Assembly (NCBI GenBank): GCA_012512665.1
Contig: JAAZDU010000318.1
Span: 1 to 22,355, forward strand
Direction of reading: 5' to 3'
DNA: 22,355 nt
Source of the DNA: Bacillota bacterium
Lineage (GTDB): Bacteria > Bacillota > Dethiobacteria > DTU022 > JAAZDU01
In this document: positions 6,122-13,829 of the stretch, piece by piece
Layout: each line of letters starts with the position of its first letter
Numbering within the stretch: the stretch's first letter is position 1
Translations under genes and position numbers: made by a program
Notes under the pieces: model-generated
Told to the model about the DNA's origin: nothing
What the model saw: only the letters and a program-made list of their open reading frames with translations
Databases searched by the model: none

Positions 6122-9100
6122 CTAGGCCCTTTTTGGCTCCGCCTGCTGGTTGCTGCTTGCCAGGTCGAAAAGGATATTGTTTAAAAGCTGGAGCAGTTCC
6201 TTTTCTCGCGGCTGGTTTTTCACTTTCAAGGTTATCCCTTTCCCGGCCTGCACCGTAAGCTGACCCCTGTACTTCATGGCCAGCTGCCAGAAGATATTAT
6301 TATCAAATACGGCCTCGTTGCTGAATTTTACCATGACCTGCTTTTTGTCCTGTTCTATGCTCTCTACTTTACATTCTTCCGCCAGCAGGCGCAGCTGCGC
6401 TACGGCAAGGAGGTTTTCCACCGGCGACTGCAGCCTGCCAAAGCGGTCTTTTAGCTCATCAGCAATATCCCTTATCTCCTCTTCACGCTCTATGGTAGCT
6501 ATGCGGCGATAAATTTCAATTTTCTCCTGCTGATTGGGGACGTAGGAAGCAGGCAGGTAGGCGTTGACATTAAGCTCTATCTTGATATCTTCCCTTTCCC
6601 TGCGGTCACCGGGCAGCCCCTTCACTGCCTGGCGCTGGCCCTTCAAGGTCTGAACAGCCTGTTCGAGCAGGCGGCAGTAAAGCTCGAAGCCAACGGCAGC
6701 GATAAAGCCGTGCTGCTCCGGACCCAGTATATTGCCCGCTCCCCGGATTTCTAAGTCCCTTAAAGCAATTTTAAAGCCGGAACCCAGCTCGGTAAATTCT
6801 TTGATGGCCTGCAGCCTCTTGGCCGCTTCTTCGGTAATAACCTTGTCGCGCCTGTAGGTAAGGTAGCTGTAGGCAATGCGGTCGGAACGCCCCACCCTGC
6901 CGCGGAGCTGGTAGAGCTGGGCAAGGCCGAAGGTGTCCGCATCATAGACAATTAAAGTGTTTACGTTGGGAATATCCAGCCCGGCCTCGATAATGGTCGT
7001 AGCGATAAGAACATCATATTTTTTATTCATGAAATCCAACATAACCTTCTCCAGCTTGGCCTCGGGCATCTGGCCGTGGCTGATGACAAAGCGGGCTTCG
7101 GGGACAAGCTTCTCTAATTTTTGCAGCCACTTCTCGATGGTCTGCACCCGGTTATAGACGAAAAAGACCTGGCCGCCCCTCTGCAGCTCCCTCAAAATGG
7201 CCTCCCTTACCAGGTGGTCGGAATACTCCACCACATAGGTCTGCACGGGGTAGCGATTTTCCGGGGGAGTTTCAATGATGCTGAGATCCCTGGAACCTGT
7301 CAGCGCCATCTGGAGGGTGCGAGGTATGGGCGTAGCTGTCATCGTCAACACATCCACATTTTCTTTCAGCATTTTAATTTTTTCCTTGTGGCGCACACCA
7401 AAGCGGTGTTCCTCATCAATAATGAGCAGGCCCAGATCTTTAAATTTGATGTCCTTGGAAAGAAGGCGGTGGGTGGCAATGACCATATCCACAAGCCCTT
7501 TGCGCAGGCGCTGCACTACCTGTTTCTGCTCTGCCTGGCTGCGAAAGCGGCTTAACAATTCTATCTCAAAAGGAAAACCTTCAAACCTTTCCTTCACTGT
7601 ATTGTAGTGCTGTTGCGCCAAAAGGGTTGTGGGCACCAGGAAGGCAACCTGCTTGCCGTCCATCATGGCTTTGAAGGCAGCCCTTAAAGCTACCTCGGTC
7701 TTGCCGTAGCCCACATCCCCGCAAATCAGGCGGTCCATGGGCTTTGGCTTCTCCATGTCGGCCTTGACATCTTTGATCGCCTGCAGTTGATCAGGGGTCT
7801 CCTCAAAGGGGAAGCGGGTTTCAAATTCCTTCTGCCACTGGTGATCGGGGGAAAATTTTAGGCCCTGGACGGACTCTCTTGCCGCATAAAGGTTTAAAAG
7901 GTCCCGCGCCAGCTGCTGCACCGAAGCCTTCACCCGGCTTTTAACCCGATTCCACTCGCCACCGCCCAGGGAATAGAGCTTTGGCGTGGCCCCTTCTCCC
8001 CCCACATATTTCTGGATAAGGTCAATCTGATCTACGGGAAGGTAAAGTTTATCCTGGCCGGCGTATTTAATATAAAGGTAATCCTTGTGGACATCTCCAA
8101 TTTCCAGGGTGCGGATCCCCAAGTACTGGCCTACGCCGTGGTGCTCGTGCACCACGTAATCGCCGATATTAAGCTGGCGGTAGGAATCGAGCTTGCTTTT
8201 TTTGTCGCGCCGCGATCTTAACCCGGCCTTTTTCCGGCGCCGGCGGGGGATAAGGTCCCTTTCCGTTACCAGGGCCAATTTAAGGCCGGGAATGATAAAG
8301 CCCTCCTCCAGGCTGGAAGGCAGCACCGATATCCTTCCCCCCACCGGCTCTCCCCCGGCGGGGAAGCCTGCTGCCGCCTCGATCTTGTGCTCGCCCAGCA
8401 ATTTTACCATTTCTTCGGCCCTCTCCAGGTTGTGGGAGAAGACAAAAACACTATAGCCTGCCTTTCCCCAGGCCTCTAGCTCCTCCTGGAAAAGCTCCCA
8501 CTGCCCATGAAAAGTGGTCATTTTTTTCCCCGTGAAATTAAAAATTCTGCGCGGGGAAATGTAAGCCGTTTTTTTGCTAAAAAGCGTAAAGGCCAGCAGG
8601 GGCAGGGAGCGGCAGGCTGCCAGGGATTGCTTCAGCTCCACATAATTTTCTGCCTGGAAGGGCAAAACATCTCCCTGGTCCAGCATGGAGCTGTAATATC
8701 CTTTCAGCTCATCCAAAAGGGAGGCCTCTGCCTTTTCTATCCTCTCCGGTTCATCAAAAAAGACCAGGGAGCCTGCAGGTTCAAAGTAACTTAAAAGGCT
8801 GTGGGGCTGGGGGTAAAAGTAAGGCAGGTACTGCTCAATGCCCTCCACGTAGCCGCCGCTTTCCAGGATTTGCCTGTGTTTGTCTATGCGGGTGCGGAGC
8901 CGGTCTGCCGCAATGCTTTTTTTCTCCCTCTTCAGGTTCAAGGTAAATTTATCAAGATCCTTTTGCAAATTTTCCAGCCCAATTTCCCTGCTTTCCGCCG
9001 TTAAGACGGCCTCCAGCGCAGGATAAAGGACTATTTTATCGAGGGAAGTAAGGGAGCGCTGCGTCTCCAGGTCGAAGGTGCGGATGGACTCAATCTCCCG

Positions 9101-9706
9101 GTCAAAAAAAGTAAAGCGCAGGGGATCCTGGCTGTGATAGGGGTAAATATCAATAATATCACCCCTTACGCTGTACTGCCCTTTCCCCTGTATCTGCCCT
9201 GTCCTCTCAAAGCCAAGGGAAACAAGCTTTTTTAACAGCTGCTCCCAATCATATTCCCGACCTACTTGCAGGGCCAGCGCCTGCTCCTGCCAGGTGGAAA
9301 AGGGCACCATCCTGTTGAGCAGGGAGGCTACGGGCGCAACTACCACCAGCCCTCCTGCAGGGGCATTGGCCAGGCGCTCTAAAACGGAAAGCCTCTGCTC
9401 CAGGATCTCCCTGCTCTGGGTTAAAATTTCGCCGGTATAAAAGAAATCCCTGGGAGGGAAAAGGAGCACCTGCTGCTGGGGCAGAAAAGATTGCAAATCT
9501 TCTAAAACTTTTTCGCCCCGTGCCAAATCGGGAACAACGATGAGGGCATTGCGCCTGGTCTTGTCAATGAGGGCGGCCTTTAAGAAATTCCTCCAGGAAC
9601 CATCGGTGCCCGTGACCAGAAAATGGCCGCCGCCCTCAAGGGCCCCGTACAGGGAAAGAAAATCCCTGTCTTTCAGCCAGAGATCCAGCAAAAGATGCAA
9701 AGACAT
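6122..9706 (-). CDS. mfd: Transcription-repair coupling factor Mfd
   Basis: From the ATG at 9706 this is 1194 residues, normal for Mfd. It removes stalled RNA polymerase at DNA damage and recruits UvrA. In order there is the UvrB-like N-terminal half, a CarD-like RNA polymerase interaction domain near residue 510 (IGDYVVHEHHGVGQY), a RecG-like translocase with Walker A GDVGYGKTE near 662, the DEEH box near 762 and motif VI RGRVGRS, then the TRCF C-terminal domain. I chose MSLHLLL because GGAGG lies 10 bases upstream; a longer reading would start inside the terminator hairpin of fin. It follows fin, as in Bacillus. Confidence 0.97.
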   Translation of the reverse strand: MSLHLLLDLWLKDRDFLSLYGALEGGGHFLVTGTDGSWRNFLKAALIDKTRRNALIVVPDLARGEKVLEDLQSFLPQQQVLLFPPRDFFYTGEILTQSREILEQRLSVLERLANAPAGGLVVVAPVASLLNRMVPFSTWQEQALALQVGREYDWEQLLKKLVSLGFERTGQIQGKGQYSVRGDIIDIYPYHSQDPLRFTFFDREIESIRTFDLETQRSLTSLDKIVLYPALEAVLTAESREIGLENLQKDLDKFTLNLKREKKSIAADRLRTRIDKHRQILESGGYVEGIEQYLPYFYPQPHSLLSYFEPAGSLVFFDEPERIEKAEASLLDELKGYYSSMLDQGDVLPFQAENYVELKQSLAACRSLPLLAFTLFSKKTAYISPRRIFNFTGKKMTTFHGQWELFQEELEAWGKAGYSVFVFSHNLERAEEMVKLLGEHKIEAAAGFPAGGEPVGGRISVLPSSLEEGFIIPGLKLALVTERDLIPRRRRKKAGLRSRRDKKSKLDSYRQLNIGDYVVHEHHGVGQYLGIRTLEIGDVHKDYLYIKYAGQDKLYLPVDQIDLIQKYVGGEGATPKLYSLGGGEWNRVKSRVKASVQQLARDLLNLYAARESVQGLKFSPDHQWQKEFETRFPFEETPDQLQAIKDVKADMEKPKPMDRLICGDVGYGKTEVALRAAFKAMMDGKQVAFLVPTTLLAQQHYNTVKERFEGFPFEIELLSRFRSQAEQKQVVQRLRKGLVDMVIATHRLLSKDIKFKDLGLLIIDEEHRFGVRHKEKIKMLKENVDVLTMTATPIPRTLQMALTGSRDLSIIETPPENRYPVQTYVVEYSDHLVREAILRELQRGGQVFFVYNRVQTIEKWLQKLEKLVPEARFVISHGQMPEAKLEKVMLDFMNKKYDVLIATTIIEAGLDIPNVNTLIVYDADTFGLAQLYQLRGRVGRSDRIAYSYLTYRRDKVITEEAAKRLQAIKEFTELGSGFKIALRDLEIRGAGNILGPEQHGFIAAVGFELYCRLLEQAVQTLKGQRQAVKGLPGDRREREDIKIELNVNAYLPASYVPNQQEKIEIYRRIATIEREEEIRDIADELKDRFGRLQSPVENLLAVAQLRLLAEECKVESIEQDKKQVMVKFSNEAVFDNNIFWQLAMKYRGQLTVQAGKGITLKVKNQPREKELLQLLNNILFDLASSNQQAEPKRA

Positions 9707-9734
9707 AAAATATTTTCCTCCATCTAAGCGTGCC

Positions 9735-9768
9735 AAAAAGCCCCGCACGTTCACCGCCGGGGCTTTTT
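9735..9768 (-). terminator. Terminator/attenuator hairpin between fin and mfd
   Basis: AAAAAGCCCCG pairs with CGGGGCTTTTT over 11 bases, and the T run on the minus strand is part of the stem. It lies between the fin stop and the mfd ribosome site, so it should cut down read-through from fin into mfd. Confidence 0.8.
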
Positions 9769-9775
9769 AAAGCTG

Positions 9776-10012
9776 CTAATGCAGTTCAGGCGGTTTAATA
9801 TACTCCAACCTGCTATCATCGAAACCCATTTCTTCCCCGCACTGGTCGCAAAGGGAATAAATAATTAAACCATTGTTATCATCATATTTAATTATATCTT
9901 CCCTCTCTTCCGGCGTCAACGTGTTTATTCCCAGTTTCTCTTCATTCAGCCGGGGATCTTCCAGGTTATCTATGGTGACCCCGCAGCAATCGCAAATATA
10001 GGTAACTTTCAA
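9776..10012 (-). CDS. fin: Anti-sigma-F factor Fin
   Basis: This 78-residue protein is of the Fin/YabK (DUF2757) family, which in Bacillus binds sigma-F and helps the switch to sigma-G in the forespore. Two Cys pairs are visible, C7-x-x-C10 and C55-x-x-C58, and match the zinc-binding pattern of the family. The start is a TTG at 10012 with GGAAGGGG upstream. It lies directly before mfd as in Bacillus, but pth is separated from it here by aroF-pheA. Confidence 0.88.
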   Translation of the reverse strand: MKVTYICDCCGVTIDNLEDPRLNEEKLGINTLTPEEREDIIKYDDNNGLIIYSLCDQCGEEMGFDDSRLEYIKPPELH

Positions 10013-10023
10013 ACCAGCAAACC

Positions 10024-10088
10024 CCTTCCTTTCTTAAGATATGCACCTCGTATCCTATTATTGATCTATTATTGATTAGAAAGGAAGG
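10024..10088. repeat. 11-bp inverted repeat in the fin leader
   Basis: CCTTCCTTTCT (10024-10034) and AGAAAGGAAGG (10078-10088) are perfect inverted copies 43 bases apart. One arm contains the fin ribosome site; the other overlaps the expected transcription start. Confidence 0.5.
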
Positions 10089-10089
10089 A

Positions 10090-10098
10090 ATTATACCA
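10090..10098 (-). promoter_or_regulatory. Candidate extended -10 promoter of fin
   Basis: The minus strand reads TGGTATAAT, an extended -10 element, upstream of fin. No good -35 box is seen; a sporulation sigma factor could also act here, since fin is under sigma-F in Bacillus. Confidence 0.45.
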
Positions 10099-10118
10099 GC
10101 CCGCCTGATAAATAAGCT

Positions 10119-10937
10119 TTAAAAGGCCCTGGGGTAGGAGCCCAACACTTTGCAGGACAGGGCTTCTGCCCTGGCCCCCCGCAGGGCCTGCGCCACCCTT
10201 TGGTCAGAGCTGTGCCCTTCCAGATCAAGAAAAAAGATGTATTCGCCCAGCCTTTTCCTGGAGGGGCGCGATTTTATCTTGGTCAGGTTGATCTTTTGCC
10301 GGGCAAAATGCCCGAGGAGGCGGTAAAGGCTCCCGGGCTCATCTTTTAAGGAAAAAAGAAGGGAGGTTTTGTCCCGGCCTGTCGGCCCCTGCTTTTCTTT
10401 CCCCAGGAGAAGAAAACGGGTATAGTTTTCCTCCTCGTCCTGGATATTTTCTTCCAGCAGCACGAGGCCGTAACTTTGGCCGCCCCTGCTTGAGCCAATG
10501 GCAGCAGCCCGGGGTTTTTTAAGGGCCTGCAAAAAGGCGCTGGCATTGCTGGAGCAGGGGGTTTGGCGCACTCCCGGGAGCCTCTGGCGCAGGTAACGGC
10601 GGCACTGGCCCAGCGACTGCGGGTGAGAAAATACCTCCTCTATCTCGCCCATGCTGACGCCCGCCGGGGCTAAAAGGCTGTGCCTGATAGGGTAGATCCT
10701 CTCCCCTGTGATCTGCAGCTCCTCCACCTGCCCGAGCATATCCAGGGTTACATTGACAGAGCCTTCCAGTGAATTTTCCACGGGAACCAGCCCTAACTCC
10801 ACCTCCCCCCGGGAAACGGCCATCACGACGGCTTCTAACTCCGGGTAAGGCACAGTGGCAGCCTTAAGCTCCCCGGCAAGCTCTTCAGCCAGCTCACCGC
10901 TATAGGTACCCGCAGGCCCTAAATATGCTATTTTCAT
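10119..10937 (-). CDS. pheA: Prephenate dehydratase
   Basis: This 272-residue enzyme converts prephenate to phenylpyruvate in phenylalanine synthesis. The catalytic domain starts with YLGPAGTYS and includes VPVENSLEGSV (about 51-61) and the catalytic T-R-F at 173-175. An ACT domain (about 191-268) ends the protein, with PGSLYRLL and KSRP in place of the usual GALY and ESRP; this domain normally gives feedback inhibition by Phe. There is no fused chorismate mutase, so it is the stand-alone type. It overlaps the end of aroF by four bases (ATGA) with GGAGG inside aroF, so the two share a transcript under the T-box. Confidence 0.95.
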   Translation of the reverse strand: MKIAYLGPAGTYSGELAEELAGELKAATVPYPELEAVVMAVSRGEVELGLVPVENSLEGSVNVTLDMLGQVEELQITGERIYPIRHSLLAPAGVSMGEIEEVFSHPQSLGQCRRYLRQRLPGVRQTPCSSNASAFLQALKKPRAAAIGSSRGGQSYGLVLLEENIQDEEENYTRFLLLGKEKQGPTGRDKTSLLFSLKDEPGSLYRLLGHFARQKINLTKIKSRPSRKRLGEYIFFLDLEGHSSDQRVAQALRGARAEALSCKVLGSYPRAF

Positions 10938-11968
10938 GATACCAGGGCCTCCTGCCTTAAGCTCCTCCCCATGAGCTGCGCCAAGGGAGCCAGCTTTTGC
11001 ATCAGCTCGTGAAAATGAGCCGGCGTCAGGGACTGTGGGCCGTCTGAAAGGGCACTGGCAGGGTTCGGGTGGACCTCTATCATCAGGCCGTCAGCGCCGG
11101 CTGCCAGCCCGGCCAGGGCCAGGGGAGCAACCAATTTCCAGTTGCCGCTGCTGTGGCTGGGGTCCACCAGGACAGGCAGGTGGCTCAGCTGCTTGACAAG
11201 GGGAACGGCGCTAACATCCAGGGTATTGCGCGTGTAAGTTTCAAAGGTGCGAATACCCCTTTCGCAGAGGATGATATTGCTATTCCCTGAAGAGGCAATA
11301 TATTCAGCTGCCATCAGCCACTCCTCAATGGTAGCCGACATGCCTCTTTTCAATAAAACCGGCTTTTCCTGGCGGCCCACCTCTTTTAAGAGGGCAAAGT
11401 TTTGCATATTGCGGGCGCCGATCTGCAGTATATCGGCATAGCTCGCCACCAGCTCTACATCCTGGGGGTTGATGACCTCGGTTACAATTTTCAGGCCGGT
11501 TTTCTCCCTGGCCCAGGCCAGGATCTCCAAACCCTCCTCCCTCATTCCCTGGAAGCTGTAGGGAGAGGTGCGGGGCTTAAAAGCCCCTCCCCTGAGGAAC
11601 CTGGCACCGCTCCGGGCCACCGCCTGCGCCGCGCTGAGAAGGGTCTCCCGGCTCTCCACAGCGCAGGGGCCGGCTATGACTGCTATCTCCTCTCCCCCGA
11701 TGGACAGCTCCCCAACTTTGACAATGCTGCCGTGCTCCTGGTACTCCCTGCTCACTATCTTGTAGGGAGCCATAACAGGCACAACCTTCTCCACCCCCGG
11801 CAGAAGCTCCAGCCTTTCCCTGGCAGCCTCCCTGTTGCCTCCAACGGCGCCGATAACAATTTTTTCTACCCCCCTGATGAGATGGGAGCTAAAACCCAGC
11901 TCCTCCAGCCTTTCTTCTACCTTTTTAATCTGCTCCTCCGTGGAGTGTAAGTCCATGACCACGATCAT
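10934..11968 (-). CDS. aroF: 3-deoxy-7-phosphoheptulonate synthase (DAHP synthase)
   Basis: This 344-residue enzyme joins phosphoenolpyruvate and erythrose 4-phosphate in the first step of the shikimate pathway. It is the type I-beta form: an N-terminal ferredoxin-like regulatory domain (about residues 1-70) and then a TIM barrel with the metal residues Cys102, His272, Glu298 and Asp309 and the KPRTS motif at 131-135. The ferredoxin-like domain is where Phe/Tyr feedback acts in relatives such as Thermotoga. I chose the ATG at 11968, eight bases after GGAGG; an in-frame GTG three codons earlier overlaps that site. It leads the aroF-pheA operon behind a Phe-type T-box. Confidence 0.95.
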   Translation of the reverse strand: MIVVMDLHSTEEQIKKVEERLEELGFSSHLIRGVEKIVIGAVGGNREAARERLELLPGVEKVVPVMAPYKIVSREYQEHGSIVKVGELSIGGEEIAVIAGPCAVESRETLLSAAQAVARSGARFLRGGAFKPRTSPYSFQGMREEGLEILAWAREKTGLKIVTEVINPQDVELVASYADILQIGARNMQNFALLKEVGRQEKPVLLKRGMSATIEEWLMAAEYIASSGNSNIILCERGIRTFETYTRNTLDVSAVPLVKQLSHLPVLVDPSHSSGNWKLVAPLALAGLAAGADGLMIEVHPNPASALSDGPQSLTPAHFHELMQKLAPLAQLMGRSLRQEALVS

Positions 11969-12000
11969 CAAAAGCACCTCCGCGCGTATTATTTATGCTA

Positions 12001-12047
12001 TAAAAAAAGGGTTTACACTTCTCCTTAGGGACGAAAGTATAAACCCT
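12001..12047 (-). terminator. Second intrinsic terminator in the aroF leader
   Basis: On the minus strand AGGGTTTATACTT and AAGTGTAAACCCT form a 13-base stem (one T-G pair) with a 14-base loop, followed directly by seven T. It lies after the T-box terminator and before the aroF ribosome site, so any read-through transcript must also pass it. Confidence 0.8.
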
Positions 12048-12050
12048 GCA

Positions 12051-12082
12051 GATAAAAAATAAACTCGCCCTATAGGGGCGAG
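12051..12082 (-). terminator. T-box terminator of the aroF leader
   Basis: CTCGCCC and GGGCGAG form a 7-base stem with a TATAG loop, followed on the minus strand by TTTATTTTTT. Its 5' strand also completes the antiterminator (AGGG with CCCT and GCG with CGC), so the two folds exclude each other. Confidence 0.9.
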
Positions 12083-12376
12083 AATACTTCCGCGGTACCA
12101 CCCTACTTGGCACGCTCAAAGAGCGAACCCGGCTTATTAAAGGGAGCGGGACAGTGTAAAATAGACTATCCGATTCCCCTCTTTGGTTAACGGTGAAGTG
12201 CCGGCACGGCCTACTTGACACCTGAAAACAGGGTTTTCAGCCTGCAACTTAAAAGGGAACTTCAGCAAGCTGCCTCGGTAGCAGGGCTTGCAGCCCACGG
12301 ACCCTGCCTCTCTGCACCAGGACCTGCCTGCCTACTTTCCTTTGTCATCGTTTTTAAGCAGCCTCTTTAATTTTGG
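12051..12376 (-). promoter_or_regulatory. T-box leader, Phe specifier (UUC)
   Basis: The T-box sequence AGGGTGGTACCGCGG is at 12090-12104. Stem I begins with the AAAGGAAAGTAG region; its specifier bulge reads GAA-G-TTC-C between the helix GCAGGC/GCTTGC and a lower AAAGG/CCTTT helix, placing the codon UUC at 12257-12259. Alignment with the second T-box of this window supports that register. The bulge base of TGGT would pair with A73 of uncharged tRNA. Uncharged tRNA-Phe should stabilise the antiterminator and turn on aroF-pheA, which fits their role in Phe synthesis. The stretch between aroF and pth is explained by this leader, the second terminator and the promoter. Confidence 0.92.
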
Positions 12377-12381
12377 AAAGT

Positions 12382-12410
12382 ATTATAGCACAAAGCTCCG
12401 GGCAAAGCAA
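12382..12410 (-). promoter_or_regulatory. Promoter of the aroF-pheA T-box transcript
   Basis: The minus strand has TTGCTT (12405-12410), a 17-base spacer and TATAAT (12382-12387), about 10 bases before stem I of the T-box. Confidence 0.82.
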
Positions 12411-12450
12411 GCAAAAAATATTATTTTTATAAAATTTATTGGCCGATTTT

Positions 12451-13023
12451 TTAGCCCTTTGTTTCCCTAACATTAAACCTGTTCATAGCAACCTCAATAC
12501 CCTCTTCCACCCAGCTTAAGACAGCATCGGCTGCTTTTTCTACCGCAGCGGCTATCAAGGGTTCTTCTTCGGGCGAAAAGTGGGAAAGAACGTAATCGGC
12601 CGCCTCCTGCCCCTCTGCGGGCCTGCCGATACCTATTCTTAAGCGGGGAAAATCCTCCGTGCGCAGGTGGAAGATGACGGAAGCGCATCCCCTGTGGCCC
12701 CCGGAGCCACCTTTGGGCCTCAGCCTAATCCTGCCCGGCTCCAGATCCAGATCGTCGTAAATAATAAGGATATTTTCGGCAGCAATACCGTAATAATCGG
12801 CAAGGCCTTTCACCGCCAGGCCACTTCTGTTCATAAAAGTGAGGGGCTGCGCCAGCACCACTTTTTTCCCCGACAGTTCTATTTCCTGGCAAACAGCCTG
12901 ACAGCGGTGGTTTTTAATTTTTTTTCCATGCCTGCGCACCAGCTCATCAATAACCCAAAAGCCTATATTATGCCGGGAGAGGGCGTATTTTATCCCGGGG
13001 TTCCCCAGGCCAACTACCAGCAA
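12451..13023 (-). CDS. pth: Peptidyl-tRNA hydrolase
   Basis: This protein frees tRNA from peptidyl-tRNA dropped by ribosomes; the Bacillus gene is also called spoVC. I chose the TTG at 13023 (190 residues), since it gives the usual spacing M-x-x-x-GLGNPG and has GAGGTGG upstream; an in-frame GTG at 13032 would lie inside that ribosome site. Family residues present are Asn8, the catalytic His18 (SRHNIGF), Asn65 (FMNRSG) and Asp91 (YDDLDL). The later GGHNG motif reads GGHRG here (Arg111). It follows the ctc/L25 gene, as in Bacillus. Confidence 0.95.
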   Translation of the reverse strand: MLVVGLGNPGIKYALSRHNIGFWVIDELVRRHGKKIKNHRCQAVCQEIELSGKKVVLAQPLTFMNRSGLAVKGLADYYGIAAENILIIYDDLDLEPGRIRLRPKGGSGGHRGCASVIFHLRTEDFPRLRIGIGRPAEGQEAADYVLSHFSPEEEPLIAAAVEKAADAVLSWVEEGIEVAMNRFNVRETKG

Positions 13024-13079
13024 GCAAACCACCTCTTCTACAGGGGATCAGGCCGCCCCAGCACCTGTCATCTGCCAGC

Positions 13080-13739
13080 TTATTCTTCTTTTTCCTCCTC
13101 CCGGGCAGCTTCCTTCTCAGCCGCCCCTTCGCCCTCTTCCACTTCTTCCCCCTCCAGCTCTTCTACCGCAACAGTAGGAGCCTGGACAGAGACAACGCTC
13201 TCTTCGGGATCTGTCAGCAGCTCCAGCCCCTCGGGAATCTCAAGATCGGATACAAATAAGCTTTGGCCCATGGCCAGGTTTTCAATGTTAACATCAAGCT
13301 TCTCCGGGATTTCCGTGGGCAGGCACTTAAGGGATACTTCCCTGAGCTGGACTGCCAGAATTCCGCCCTCTTTAACGCCTGCGGGTTCACCAACAAAATT
13401 AAGGGGAACATCAACTTCAATTTTTTCTTTCAAAGAGATGCGGTAGAAATCAACGTGGAGCAGCTCTTCCTTCCGCAGGAGGTCTCTCTGCAGCTCCTTA
13501 ATCATGACGGTTTCCTTTTTCTGCTCCCCGTCTCCCTTTACTTCCAGCTCAATGAGCACGTTCAAGCCCGCCGGGGTTAGCAAACTTTTTTTCAAGGCGT
13601 TGGCATCAACATATATGCTCTCCGTATCCGAGCCCCGGCCGTAAATAACACCAGGGACAAGGCCTTTACGGCGTTTTTCTTTTAATTCCCCTTTGCTCTC
13701 CTTCTTCCTGGCAATACCTTCTAGTTTAACACTTTCCAT
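13080..13739 (-). CDS. ctc: 50S ribosomal protein L25 / general stress protein Ctc
   Basis: This 219-residue protein is the long, two-domain TL5/CTC form. The N-terminal domain (about 1-90) binds 5S rRNA (RRKGLVPGVIYGRG, near residues 23-36); the second beta domain (about 95-185) carries EVSLKCLPTEIPEKLDVNIENL. The last 30 residues are mostly Glu and Ala. The ATG has AAAGGAGG eight bases upstream. It lies between prs and pth, the standard Bacillota order. Confidence 0.95.
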   Translation of the reverse strand: MESVKLEGIARKKESKGELKEKRRKGLVPGVIYGRGSDTESIYVDANALKKSLLTPAGLNVLIELEVKGDGEQKKETVMIKELQRDLLRKEELLHVDFYRISLKEKIEVDVPLNFVGEPAGVKEGGILAVQLREVSLKCLPTEIPEKLDVNIENLAMGQSLFVSDLEIPEGLELLTDPEESVVSVQAPTVAVEELEGEEVEEGEGAAEKEAAREEEKEE

Positions 13740-13829
13740 ACCAATTTCCTCCTTTATATGGCCCTTATCACATTATGTACAGCTTAGGGCGGGCCTATGC
13801 AAATAGTCTTTTATCTATAACAATAATAT

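Noticed and set aside
11402..11950. 182-residue open frame on the plus strand opposite aroF
   Set aside because: It runs entirely opposite the well-supported aroF gene, and its composition (many Pro, Leu and Gly) is typical of an antisense shadow.
12015..12030. AAGGAG followed by GTG-TAA in the second aroF hairpin, which looks like a start-stop pair
   Set aside because: The spacing of two bases is too short for initiation, and the bases are explained by the hairpin stem.
12667..13446. 259-residue open frame on the plus strand across pth and ctc
   Set aside because: It spans two solid minus-strand genes and their gap; the Ser-rich part is just the reverse of the Glu-rich L25 tail.
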